DNA of 11,448 nt from Pseudomonadota bacterium (GTDB lineage Bacteria > Desulfobacterota > Syntrophia > Syntrophales > UBA5619), in assembly GCA_018896355.1 (NCBI GenBank), contig JAHIMW010000089.1:1-11448 (forward strand), given 5' to 3'. Position 1 is the stretch's first letter. Each line of letters begins with the position of its first letter. A model generated the notes under the pieces. That model had not been told where the DNA came from. It worked only from the letters and a program-made list of their open reading frames with translations, and made no database searches. Of the stretch, positions 1 through 6,520 are shown one piece after another. The translations under genes were made by a program, and so were the position numbers.

Positions 1-1
1 C

Positions 2-97
2 CCATTGTTTCTCAGAGAAGAGATTGCCTTGGTGAACACTGTTTCACAATGGATTGGATCGATAGTAGAACATAAGATGTTGGAGGAGCGGTTTTGA
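2..97 (+). CDS. Partial 3' end of a GAF-like domain protein (5' end outside window)
   Basis: A frame open from the left edge ends in TGA at 95-97 and encodes about 31 residues. The pattern EEIALVNTVSQWIGSIVEH followed by a charged KMLEER segment resembles the last helix of GAF domains (EE-x-x-LL-x-x-x-A-x-x-I-x-x-A-I-E) as seen in sensor kinases and regulators. The protein stops almost directly after that helix, where a kinase would normally continue into a coiled coil and a PAS or HisKA domain. It may be a natural C-terminus, or a gene broken by frameshift or rearrangement; the AT-richer DNA just downstream fits a boundary. The family call rests on one helix, so it is tentative. Confidence 0.4.
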   Translation, partial: PLFLREEIALVNTVSQWIGSIVEHKMLEERF

Positions 98-347
98 GTC
101 CCAGCTACCAGTGATCCATTCATTGTGGACCAATCATTTCATTCGTAAATCTTCATAATATTTCACTCACCAGCATTATCGACTTGTAGAAAGTGATGTT
201 GCTTACTATCGGGCTTTTATCTCATCCTTTTTCACGAAGTAAGCATCAACCGGATGAACCAGTTTTTGAACCACCCGAAGAAGGGAGACCGGAACATGAT
301 TATTGGCATCGGCTCAGGCTGCCGATTCCGTCCGCGGGGAGTTCGTT
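98..347. other. Gene-free AT-richer intergenic stretch
   Basis: No convincing gene was found. Base composition is visibly more AT-rich than the operon to the right up to about position 240, then becomes mixed. Short frames at 193 and 254 lack family resemblance and are not supported. The stretch lies beyond the 3' end of the phosphopantetheinyl transferase gene. A 6-bp perfect stem (ATCGGC 308-313, GCCGAT 321-326, 7-nt loop) could mark the transcript end, but no U-tract follows it on the minus strand, so no terminator is called. Confidence 0.5.
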
Positions 348-1001
348 TCATCCGGTGCAGTCAATGGGAATGAGGGTAGCGGGATCGAAGGCAAAGGCTG
401 CAAAGCGGCCGTCGTGGCTGAGGCTGACCTCCGCGGCGAGCAGGTCTCCGCGAAAAATGACGCGGGGAGCGCCGAGGCCGTCTTGGTTTTTTACGATAGA
501 GAGATCGGTAACGGGACAATTGAGACGGCGTGCAATCTCCCGGAGGAGCGCCCCCCGGACAAAGACCGAAGGATCTCCGGCGCTCTTCCCCCCGTCCAGC
601 CGCTTGACGCGCCGACAGAGTCTTCGGAGCGTTTCCTCCGCTCCGGCCGCCAGAGCATGAACCAGATCCGCCGACACGGCGACTTCGAGAACGAGTTTTC
701 CCTGCGGGGTGATCACTTTCCCGGTCCGACGGACGGGCTTTCGCGTCGTATCCTCCGCATCGAGGACCACTTGATATTGGCGGGGAATCGAACAGACCGC
801 CGGATCTCCGCGGCTGACGGCCTTGTAGGCCGCCTCTTTCGCCGCCCAAAGCGACCAGAGGAGCGTATCGGGAGACGGGGCCGAGGCGATCCATTCCCGC
901 TCCCCGGCAGTGAAGACGCGGCCGAGAAACCGATCATCCCTGCTTTTCTCGATATTTTCCGGATCTTTCAGATCGACGACATCGTTACCAACGCCCGGCA
1001 A
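348..1001 (-). CDS. 4'-phosphopantetheinyl transferase (AcpS/Sfp superfamily)
   Basis: This enzyme transfers the phosphopantetheine arm of coenzyme A to a conserved serine of a carrier protein in the cytoplasm; the obvious partner is the ACP encoded two genes upstream. Counting from the TTG at 1001, the protein has 217 residues. Visible motifs are GNDVVDL (residues 5-11, with the Mg-binding Asp), WAAKEAAYK (52-60, the WxxKEAxxK motif) and SLSHDG (193-198). This order matches AcpS, but the protein is much longer than the usual ~125 residues because about 100 residues lie between the last two motifs. The start is uncertain. The ATG at 1049 adds 16 residues that resemble nothing and overlaps the acyltransferase gene by 65 bp. 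The TTG at 1001 has GGAGG nine bases upstream and places the GNDVVD motif at the N-terminus as is usual. It is the last gene of the operon. Confidence 0.88.
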   Translation of the reverse strand: MPGVGNDVVDLKDPENIEKSRDDRFLGRVFTAGEREWIASAPSPDTLLWSLWAAKEAAYKAVSRGDPAVCSIPRQYQVVLDAEDTTRKPVRRTGKVITPQGKLVLEVAVSADLVHALAAGAEETLRRLCRRVKRLDGGKSAGDPSVFVRGALLREIARRLNCPVTDLSIVKNQDGLGAPRVIFRGDLLAAEVSLSHDGRFAAFAFDPATLIPIDCTG

Positions 1002-1725
1002 AGTATTCGCCCTCCATGCCGGCCAGCCGCTCGATGATCCGCCGCGCATACTCGCGCTGGCGTCTCAATCCACCGACGTCCACAACGCCGGGATCGAACA
1101 CCTCCGCGGTCATCGTGAAGCGCTCTCCGAAACGGGGCATCGTCGCGTATCTCTCCTGCCCGTCGCCCCGGAGATAGACGAGCATCACCCGGCAGCGGCT
1201 TTTCTCATCGAGAAAGCGGCCGACCCCATAGGAGAAGTTCTCCTGGTTTATCCGCGCCGTCCGCGATCTCCCCCCTTCCGGAAAAACCAAAAGCGACTGC
1301 TCCCAATCCAGAACCCGACCGCACTTTTCGAGGAGCAGATGGAGCGCCTCGCGGCTCCCGCCCCGGTCGACGGGCAGACACTTAACCAGATAGCATAGCA
1401 GCGCGAGGAAGGGGTTCCGCTGAAAATTCTTCCGCTCCGGCAGGTTCCAGAGGATCCGCCGGAAATGGAGGATATGGTCCGCGAGGGAAAGCATCCCATA
1501 GCTGACCACGAGCGAGTCGATCATGGTCAGGTGGTTCGGACAGACGATCCAGGGCCCATCGTACGCCCGGTACATGCGCTTGACTTCGCTCCGGATCCGC
1601 CTGATGTCGCGGATGCGATAACCCATCAGGCGAACGAAGAGGAAGCAGAGCGGCGCCGTAATAACGATGGCGATTCGCCCCAGAACGTACTGCAAACCGA
1701 GGAGAAGACGATCCCGTCCTTCCAT
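985..1725 (-). CDS. PlsC-type lysophospholipid acyltransferase (1-acyl-sn-glycerol-3-phosphate acyltransferase family)
   Basis: The 246-residue protein has the PlsC acyltransferase signature. NHLTMID (residues 64-70) carries the H-x4-D catalytic pair His65/Asp70, PVDRGG (118-123) is the third block, and FPEGGRS (148-154) is the substrate-binding block. A hydrophobic stretch at residues ~11-35 probably anchors it in the inner membrane. Family members move an acyl chain from acyl-ACP or acyl-CoA onto a lysophospholipid or another hydroxyl acceptor. The gene starts 8 bp after the ACP stop codon and its end overlaps the phosphopantetheinyl transferase gene, so it probably transfers the chain built on the operon's own ACP to a lipid. 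The acceptor is not identifiable. It may be a specialised acyltransferase rather than the housekeeping PlsC. Confidence 0.88.
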   Translation of the reverse strand: MEGRDRLLLGLQYVLGRIAIVITAPLCFLFVRLMGYRIRDIRRIRSEVKRMYRAYDGPWIVCPNHLTMIDSLVVSYGMLSLADHILHFRRILWNLPERKNFQRNPFLALLCYLVKCLPVDRGGSREALHLLLEKCGRVLDWEQSLLVFPEGGRSRTARINQENFSYGVGRFLDEKSRCRVMLVYLRGDGQERYATMPRFGERFTMTAEVFDPGVVDVGGLRRQREYARRIIERLAGMEGEYFAGRW

Positions 1726-1733
1726 GACCGGCT

Positions 1734-1982
1734 TTACGCCGCCTTCTGCTGGATCAGCAGCACGGCATCCCCGATCGTCGCAATCCGGTCGGCCTCGTCA
1801 TCGTCGATGGAGGTCCCGAACACATCCTCGCACTTGATGATGATATCCACAAGCCTCGCCGAATTGACCTTCAGATCTCTGAGGATGTGTGTTTCCTGCG
1901 TCGCCTTCTCCAGCAGTGATGCATCCTTGACGTATCCCCGCAGGATGTCGATGACCTTCTGTGTAATCTGTTCTACGCTCAT
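1734..1982 (-). CDS. Acyl carrier protein
   Basis: This small 82-residue acidic protein of the four-helix ACP fold carries growing acyl chains on a phosphopantetheine arm. The attachment serine is Ser41 in VNSARLVDI; the canonical ACP motif is DSLD, so the Asp before the Ser is Asn here and the following Leu-Asp is Ala-Arg. The downstream helix (IIKCEDVFG, then IDDDEADRIATIGDAV) keeps the usual acidic recognition face. The start ATG has a strong AAGGAGG ribosome binding site. The gene sits 40 bp after the FabF-type synthase and 8 bp before the acyltransferase, which fits a dedicated carrier for this operon. The non-canonical residues around Ser41 suggest it is a specialised ACP and not the housekeeping one. 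Confidence 0.9.
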   Translation of the reverse strand: MSVEQITQKVIDILRGYVKDASLLEKATQETHILRDLKVNSARLVDIIIKCEDVFGTSIDDDEADRIATIGDAVLLIQQKAA

Positions 1983-2022
1983 TGTCTTTCCTCCTTGTTT
2001 TCGTTTGTTGAAAAAGTTCCGT

Positions 2023-3300
2023 TCATTGTTCCCATTTTCTGAAAATCAGACAACTGTTCACATCGCCGAAGCCGAAGCCGGCCTTGGCTATGACTTTGAG
2101 ATCCGGACATGCCACGGCCGAATGCGGGATCTTCGCTTCGTAGGAAGCGATCTCCGGATGGAGATCCCCGCAGTTCAGCGACGGATGGACAAACCTGTCC
2201 CGGAGCTGCAGAACGACGGCCACGCATTCGATTGCGCCGGCCGCCCCCAGGCAGTGTCCGATCATCGACTTGGTCGAGTTGATCCAGGGGAAATCTTCCG
2301 GACCCCGCTCCAGGGCGGCCGACCAGTTTTTCACCTCCACCGGATCGGCGTAGGTTGCCGTCAGATGGCCGTTGATCGCGTCGATCTCGCGAGGCGAAAT
2401 CCCCGCGTCGGCCACGGCCCCACGGACACACCGCATCACCCCCTCCGGGTTCGGCGCGGTGATGGTGCCTCCCATCCGGTGCCCGCCGCAGTTAACCATC
2501 CCGCCCAGCACCTCGGCGTAGATCCGCACCCCCCGCGCCAGGGCCGATTCCAACTCCTCCAGTAGAAGGAATGCCCCGCCCGCGCCGGGGACAAAACCGG
2601 CGGCGCTTGCGCTCATCGGCCGGGAGGCCTCTTCCGGCCGGTCGTTGAACTTCCGGCAGATCACCCGCATCGCATCAAACCCGGCCCAGATGTAAGGTGA
2701 GGCCCCCTCCGAACCGCCTGCCAGCATCCGGGTAGCCAGTCCAAGCCGGATGCGCGCCACCGCTTCAATGACTGCCTCGTTTCCGGTACTGCACGCCGAG
2801 GAATTTGAAGTCACCTGGTTTCCCAGGGCCAACAACCCCGCGATCCGTGCGCTGGTCCCGCTGTTCATCACCTGCTCGACGATCCGGCTCCCCATCCGCC
2901 GGACCTTCCCTTCGTTCACCATCGGAACCACCGTCCGGGCGATCGTGTCCATTCCGCCGATCCCCGATCCGGCGATCACCCCCGTTTCCCAGTCCACGCG
3001 GTCGTCTTCGGCCTCGGGCACGGCAAAACCCGCATCGGTCCATGCGTCCACGGCCGCCACGGAGGCGTAGCCGATGTTGTCGTTGAGCGACAGCAGCTTT
3101 TCATGATCGAAATAGCGCTCCCGTATCGCATCGAATCCCTCCGGAATACCCCCGACCTGGCAGGCGAAGTTCAATTGCGCCAATTCCGGAATATGACGGA
3201 TGCCCGAACGCCCCGCCCGAAGGGCCTCTGCGAATCGATCCAGTCCGTGGCCGTTCGGTGCGACCACCCCCATACCCGTGACAACCACCCTGCGTTTCAT
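2023..3300 (-). CDS. Beta-ketoacyl-ACP synthase, FabF (KAS II) family, divergent
   Basis: This enzyme condenses acyl-ACP with malonyl-ACP to lengthen the chain by two carbons. The 425-residue length is normal for KAS I/II. The catalytic set is intact: Cys170 in NSSACSTGNEA, His312 in INGHLTATYADP, Lys344 and His349 in NSTKSMIGHCLGAAGA. Two usually conserved blocks differ. The RPxDxxRDGFVxGEGA region reads RPMSASAAGFVPGAGGA (227-243), losing the conserved charged residues. The C-terminal GFGFGGTN loop reads GFGFGDVN. The enzyme should therefore be an active but specialised synthase, as found in secondary acyl-chain clusters. Its ATG overlaps the FabZ stop codon (ATGA), and AGGAG lies within the end of that gene. 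Calling it a condensing synthase is secure; the substrate is unknown. Confidence 0.9.
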   Translation of the reverse strand: MKRRVVVTGMGVVAPNGHGLDRFAEALRAGRSGIRHIPELAQLNFACQVGGIPEGFDAIRERYFDHEKLLSLNDNIGYASVAAVDAWTDAGFAVPEAEDDRVDWETGVIAGSGIGGMDTIARTVVPMVNEGKVRRMGSRIVEQVMNSGTSARIAGLLALGNQVTSNSSACSTGNEAVIEAVARIRLGLATRMLAGGSEGASPYIWAGFDAMRVICRKFNDRPEEASRPMSASAAGFVPGAGGAFLLLEELESALARGVRIYAEVLGGMVNCGGHRMGGTITAPNPEGVMRCVRGAVADAGISPREIDAINGHLTATYADPVEVKNWSAALERGPEDFPWINSTKSMIGHCLGAAGAIECVAVVLQLRDRFVHPSLNCGDLHPEIASYEAKIPHSAVACPDLKVIAKAGFGFGDVNSCLIFRKWEQ

Positions 3301-3839
3301 AACCCTTTCTCCTGAAGCGATCCATCCTCAAAGAGCGGCGCGTGACCCCGTCCATTTTCTCCGGCGAATTTATCCCGGGAAACCCCTTTCCCCGCAAGGG
3401 TGCCCGAGCAGACCTCATCGCCGTTGGATCGCGTCATCACGCAGTCAACCTTGAGCTGATTTCCGCGGAAATAAACCTTCTGCCCCGCAACCCGGACGAG
3501 CTCGCCGGGGCGGACCACACCGCTGAACTCCACCTGTTCCGCGAGTGTAAACAACGTAACGGGATCCTCGATTGGCCTCTCCCCCTTCCCCCGAAGCAGA
3601 TTCAGGTAAAGACCGAAGGCCACGACACCCGTCTGGGCCATTGTCTCGATGAGGATAACCCCCGGTGTGACGGGAAGGCCCGGGAAATGGCCAGGGTAGA
3701 AATATTCATCGCTGCGGAACCGGTAGCTGCCGACGATGTGTTCCTCGTCCAATTCCAGGATCTCCTCGATAAAACGGAAGGGGTGCTGCTGGGGCACCAT
3801 CTCCAGAATCCGGCTCCGCATGACAGGATCAGCCTCCAT
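3297..3839 (-). CDS. 3-hydroxyacyl-ACP dehydratase, FabZ family
   Basis: This hotdog-fold dehydratase removes water from 3-hydroxyacyl-ACP to give trans-2-enoyl-ACP. The signature PGHFPGLPVTPGVILIETMAQ is clear. Numbered from the chosen start, the catalytic pair is His51 and Glu65, with the 14-residue spacing typical of FabZ. At 180 residues it is longer than the usual ~145, with a charged tail of about 30 residues after the fold (SRDKFAGENGRGHAPLF and onward). The ATG at 3839 is preferred because GGAGGG lies four bases upstream, whereas the ATG at 3851 has no ribosome binding site. It overlaps the FabG gene by 11 bp and shares ATGA with the synthase downstream, indicating translational coupling. 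Confidence 0.9.
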   Translation of the reverse strand: MEADPVMRSRILEMVPQQHPFRFIEEILELDEEHIVGSYRFRSDEYFYPGHFPGLPVTPGVILIETMAQTGVVAFGLYLNLLRGKGERPIEDPVTLFTLAEQVEFSGVVRPGELVRVAGQKVYFRGNQLKVDCVMTRSNGDEVCSGTLAGKGVSRDKFAGENGRGHAPLFEDGSLQEKGL

Positions 3840-4557
3840 ACAGCCCTCCATTCACATGAATCACCGTACCGGTTATGTATGAACCCGCCGTGGCCAGGAA
3901 ACCCACCACCTCCGCGACCTCCTCCGGCCGCCCCATTCGATTGAGGGGAATCCCGGCAAGAATCCCCGTCCGGACCTCTTCGGGCAGGCGGGCGGTCATC
4001 TCCGTTGCGATGAATCCCGGAGCGACGGAATTGACCAGGATGTCGCGCCCCCGAAGCTCCCGGGCGAGCGACTTTGTCAGCGCGTCCATGGCCGCCTTCT
4101 CCATCGTGTAGGGAATCTGGCCGCCATTCCCCGTGTGGCCGACAACGCTCGATATGTTGATGATCCGGCCGCTGTTCGCGCGGAGCATATATTGGCGCAG
4201 GACGCGCTTCGTCAGGTACCAGGCGCCGCGTACAACCGCACGCTGTGCATCGAACTGCTCGATCCGCATCCGCTGCATGTCGGCGTCGAGGGAGACCCCG
4301 GCGTTGTTCACGAGGAGATCGCAACGGTCCGTCTGCCCCTTCAGCGCCTCCACCATCGCATCGATCTGGGCGATGTCGGACAGATCTGCCGGCAGCAGGA
4401 ATCCGTCACCGATCTCTGCAAGAAGGGAAAGCGCTGCCGCCGCGCTCGATCGGTAATGGATCCCCACGCGAAAGCCCTTTGCCGCCAACTCCCGAACGCA
4501 GGCCGCCCCGATTCCCGTTGCGCCCCCCGTCACCACCGCAACCTTCTTCTCACTCAT
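3829..4557 (-). CDS. 3-oxoacyl-ACP reductase, FabG-type short-chain dehydrogenase
   Basis: This enzyme reduces 3-oxoacyl-ACP to 3-hydroxyacyl-ACP with NADPH. The 242-residue length is typical of FabG. Motifs in order are the nucleotide-binding TGGATGIG (10-17), NNAG (85-88), the catalytic serine in ISSVVG (135-140), YTMEK with Tyr150 and Lys154, and the structural APGFI at ~179-183. The fourth member of the usual Asn-Ser-Tyr-Lys tetrad appears to be absent: where FabG has VNLxG, this protein reads AVVRG (107-111), placing Val108 in the Asn position by eye alignment. It lies between the FabA- and FabZ-type dehydratases, as expected for the reduction step. AAGGG in the A-rich leader provides the ribosome binding site. 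A longer gap containing a hairpin repeat separates it from the FabA gene. Confidence 0.9.
   Translation of the reverse strand: MSEKKVAVVTGGATGIGAACVRELAAKGFRVGIHYRSSAAAALSLLAEIGDGFLLPADLSDIAQIDAMVEALKGQTDRCDLLVNNAGVSLDADMQRMRIEQFDAQRAVVRGAWYLTKRVLRQYMLRANSGRIINISSVVGHTGNGGQIPYTMEKAAMDALTKSLARELRGRDILVNSVAPGFIATEMTARLPEEVRTGILAGIPLNRMGRPEEVAEVVGFLATAGSYITGTVIHVNGGLYGG
3844..3849 (-). promoter_or_regulatory. Ribosome binding site GGAGGG fixing the FabZ start
   Basis: GGAGGG lies within the end of the FabG-type gene, four bases before the ATG at 3839. It favours that start over the in-frame ATG at 3851, which has no purine-rich site in front of it. Confidence 0.55.
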
Positions 4558-4625
4558 TCTTCATCCCTTTTTTCTTTTCTGATCCTTTTTCTGCTCGCGA
4601 ACGCCGGTCTTCGGGAGGGACGCAT

Positions 4626-4735
4626 TGGAGATTTTTCGGGTCACCCTGCCGGAAAATTAGGGACAGCTCCCGATTTTTCCCTGGAAAAAATCGGGAGCTG
4701 TCCCCATTTTCCGTTGCAGGGTCGAAAAATGTCCA
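4626..4735. repeat. 110-bp imperfect palindrome, probably a pair of inverted REP-like elements
   Basis: Two arms of about 55 and 53 bases face each other across a 2-base centre (4681-4682). The inner 21 bases of the left arm (4660-4680) match the right arm (4683-4704) perfectly apart from one extra A. The match then continues outward through GGAAAAT/ATTTTCC, CCCTGC/GCAGGG and ATTTTTCG/CGAAAAAT, with small gaps, to TGGA/TCCA at the ends. Each arm is itself partly self-complementary (GGGA-CAGC-TCCC flanked by GGAAAAT and ATTTTTCC). That fits a head-to-head pair of short repetitive extragenic elements of the GGGACAG type, which in many bacteria are moved by Y1 (RAYT) transposases. It fills most of the FabA-FabG gap and would form a long hairpin in the operon mRNA. 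Confidence 0.75.
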
Positions 4736-4773
4736 GCGGCCCGGCAAAGACTCTCGTTCGCGAGCCCCGCCCC

Positions 4774-5364
4774 TTACCCATTCATCCGGCCGCCGACGGC
4801 GTTCGCCGATCGACGGGGGTAGTCCGGATAGGCGATCCCCCTGAAGACGCCTGTCCGCGCCCCATGGATCTCGGCAACCGTCTCGCCGTCTACCGAAACC
4901 GTCCCTTCCCCGATGACGATGCTGGCGCCCGATTCCTTGAGGTTGGTAAAACGCCGCACGTCGACCTCGTAACGCACGCAGCGGTTGAAGGGACGGATCT
5001 GGCCGCTGAATACCACCTCCCCGCAGCCCAGCGCACGCCCCGACCCGAGCGCCCCCCGCCAGATGCAGAAGAAACCCAGGAGCTGCCAGATGGCGTCCAC
5101 ACCGAGGCAGCCGGGCTGCACCGGATCGCCAGGCATGTGGCACTGGAAGTACCAGGCATCCAGTCGAATATCCTGTTCCGCCACGATCCTCCCCTGACGA
5201 CCGTCCGACCGGATTTCGAGGATCCGGTCCACCATCAGGAAAGGCGGCGCCGGCAGCCGGGCCGCAAATCCTTCCGGGGGGTCTTCCACCAGGGTCCCGT
5301 AGGCAAAGGCGATGAGTTCCTCCATGCCGAAGCAGGAACTTCCCTTGAATTCGTCGTAGGTCAT
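4774..5364 (-). CDS. 3-hydroxydecanoyl-ACP dehydratase/isomerase, FabA family
   Basis: FabA enzymes dehydrate 3-hydroxyacyl-ACP and can isomerise trans-2 to cis-3 enoyl-ACP, which creates unsaturated fatty acids without oxygen. The 196-residue protein shows the full FabA signature WYFQCHMPGDPVQPGCLGVD (71-90), continuing into AIWQL, with catalytic His76 and Asp90 at the same 14-residue spacing as His70/Asp84 of E. coli FabA. The N-terminal part (MEELIAFAYG, then LPAPPFLMVDRILEI) also aligns with FabA and not FabZ. GGGGAGGG lies just before the ATG. Its job next to a FabZ in the same operon is probably to set a double bond or to act on a different chain length. Isomerase activity cannot be confirmed from the motif alone. 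The gene is flanked on both sides by hairpin repeats. Confidence 0.9.
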   Translation of the reverse strand: MTYDEFKGSSCFGMEELIAFAYGTLVEDPPEGFAARLPAPPFLMVDRILEIRSDGRQGRIVAEQDIRLDAWYFQCHMPGDPVQPGCLGVDAIWQLLGFFCIWRGALGSGRALGCGEVVFSGQIRPFNRCVRYEVDVRRFTNLKESGASIVIGEGTVSVDGETVAEIHGARTGVFRGIAYPDYPRRSANAVGGRMNG

Positions 5365-5403
5365 CGCACCCTCCCCGTAAGTCGATTATGCATCCCATCA
5401 GGT

Positions 5404-5526
5404 GCGGCTTCGCAAAAAGCTCCAGAGGCAAGGCGCGCGAGACTGAGGAGTGAGGCGTACTGGTGTGTACGCCGCAACGACGAAAGGCGAAGCGCAATGC
5501 AGCATATGGACTTTTTCCGAAGCCGC
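5404..5526. repeat. 123-bp MITE-like element with 16-bp terminal inverted repeats
   Basis: The ends GCGGCTTCGCAAAAAG (5404-5419) and CTTTTTCCGAAGCCGC (5511-5526) are inverted copies with one mismatch. The centre carries a perfect 7-bp stem, GGCGTAC (5454-5460) and GTACGCC (5467-5473), around a 6-base loop. Between them, further stretches such as AGGCAAGGCGCGC and GCGAAGCGCAATGC can partly pair. The whole looks like a non-coding, fold-back repeat and not a gene. From memory, similar CTTCGCAAAAAG-ended repeats are scattered through genomes of the former Deltaproteobacteria; this needs a search. It occupies most of the 169-bp gap between the KAS III and FabA genes, so it would be transcribed within the operon. 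Confidence 0.65.
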
Positions 5527-5533
5527 CGGGTCA

Positions 5534-6520
5534 TCATCGCTCCTCCACGGTCAGCATCAGGCTGACCCAGGTCAGACCCGCCCCGACGAGACAGATTGCC
5601 ACTTGGTCGCCGGATATCAGCTCCTCCCAGTGCCTGCTCAAAACGGCTGGCGCACCTGCGCCGCCCGTGTTCCCGAAGTCGACCACGTTGTACCAGTGCT
5701 GATCATCAGGGATACCCGCCCGCTCGCAGACGGTCTGGAGCGCCCCCAGATTTGCCTGGTGGCCGATGAAATGGAAACGCCCCTCTTGCGCCAAGCCGGA
5801 TTTGAGACCCTGGAGGGACTCGGTCATCCGGCGGATCGCAAACCCCTGGACGGCTTGGCCCTCTTGGCGGAAATGGGAGGTGGTCTGGATGGTCACCTTC
5901 TCCCAGCCCGAGGGGTTGGTCCCGCAACTGGATTCGGTAAAGGCCGCCCGCGCCGGAACCGTCGCCGAGACGACGGCGGCCGTGGTCGCATCGCCGAACA
6001 GGACAGAAGCGGAACGGTCGCTGTAATCGATGGCGCGGGTGATCCCTTCCGGCTGAACCATGAGCACGAACGGCGGAAGCTTATCCACCGCCATTCTGTT
6101 GACGAACTCAACCTGCATCCCGAAGGTCGTGCAGGCCGAGCTCACATCAAGACAGGGGGCGTCGATCCCCAGTTCCGCCGCCACCGTGGCCGCCTCCGCC
6201 GGTGTCGAGAAGGAGGGGATGCTGCTCCCGGACAGAACCAGTCCGATGTCGCCGGACGTGATACCCGCCCGCTCGATGGCCATCTGCGCCGCGGCTGCAG
6301 CGGTCTCGGCATTCCGGTAAAGGCTCGCCTCATGGGCCGCCCGCACATCGCGGTTCTTCGTCTGGCGGATATAGTCGAGGGAGAGGACCGTCCGCCGCTC
6401 GCGGATCCCTACACGCTCCAGGATCCAGGCCTCGTCGGTCCCGATCCCGAGCTCCTCCAGAAACCGGTTCGTGATCGCGTTTTCCGGATGAAAATGGCCG
6501 ATGCCGTGCAGATAGAGCAT
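5534..6520 (-). CDS. Beta-ketoacyl-ACP synthase III, FabH family
   Basis: KAS III enzymes start a chain by condensing an acyl-CoA with malonyl-ACP. From the ATG at 6520 the protein has 328 residues, the family's usual length. The thiolase-fold catalytic triad is complete: Cys130 in DVSSACTTFGMQ, His254 in FIGHQANLGA and Asn284 in DFGNTGGAGAP. WILERVGIRERR (32-43) is the characteristic N-terminal block. The frame stays open upstream to 6796, but that extension lies inside the acyl-CoA dehydrogenase gene and resembles nothing. The ATG overlaps the dehydrogenase stop codon by one base (TGATG), so the two are translationally coupled. This coupling suggests that the dehydrogenase prepares, or acts on, the CoA primer used here. 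The primer specificity is unknown. Confidence 0.92.
   Translation of the reverse strand: MLYLHGIGHFHPENAITNRFLEELGIGTDEAWILERVGIRERRTVLSLDYIRQTKNRDVRAAHEASLYRNAETAAAAAQMAIERAGITSGDIGLVLSGSSIPSFSTPAEAATVAAELGIDAPCLDVSSACTTFGMQVEFVNRMAVDKLPPFVLMVQPEGITRAIDYSDRSASVLFGDATTAAVVSATVPARAAFTESSCGTNPSGWEKVTIQTTSHFRQEGQAVQGFAIRRMTESLQGLKSGLAQEGRFHFIGHQANLGALQTVCERAGIPDDQHWYNVVDFGNTGGAGAPAVLSRHWEELISGDQVAICLVGAGLTWVSLMLTVEER

Noticed and set aside
308..326. Stem-loop ATCGGC/GCCGAT beyond the end of the operon as a terminator
   Set aside because: The stem is only 6 bp with a 7-base loop and no U-tract follows on the minus strand.
254..373. Short plus-strand frame starting MNQFLNHP and containing MIIGIGS, reminiscent of an AcpS N-terminus
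   Set aside because: The resemblance is only seven residues, the rest shows no AcpS motifs and the frame runs antisense into the phosphopantetheinyl transferase gene.
4550..5497. 315-residue minus-strand frame spanning both repeats and the FabA gene
   Set aside because: It is out of frame with the clear FabA protein, runs through non-coding repeats and has an unnatural Gly/Arg/Pro-rich composition.
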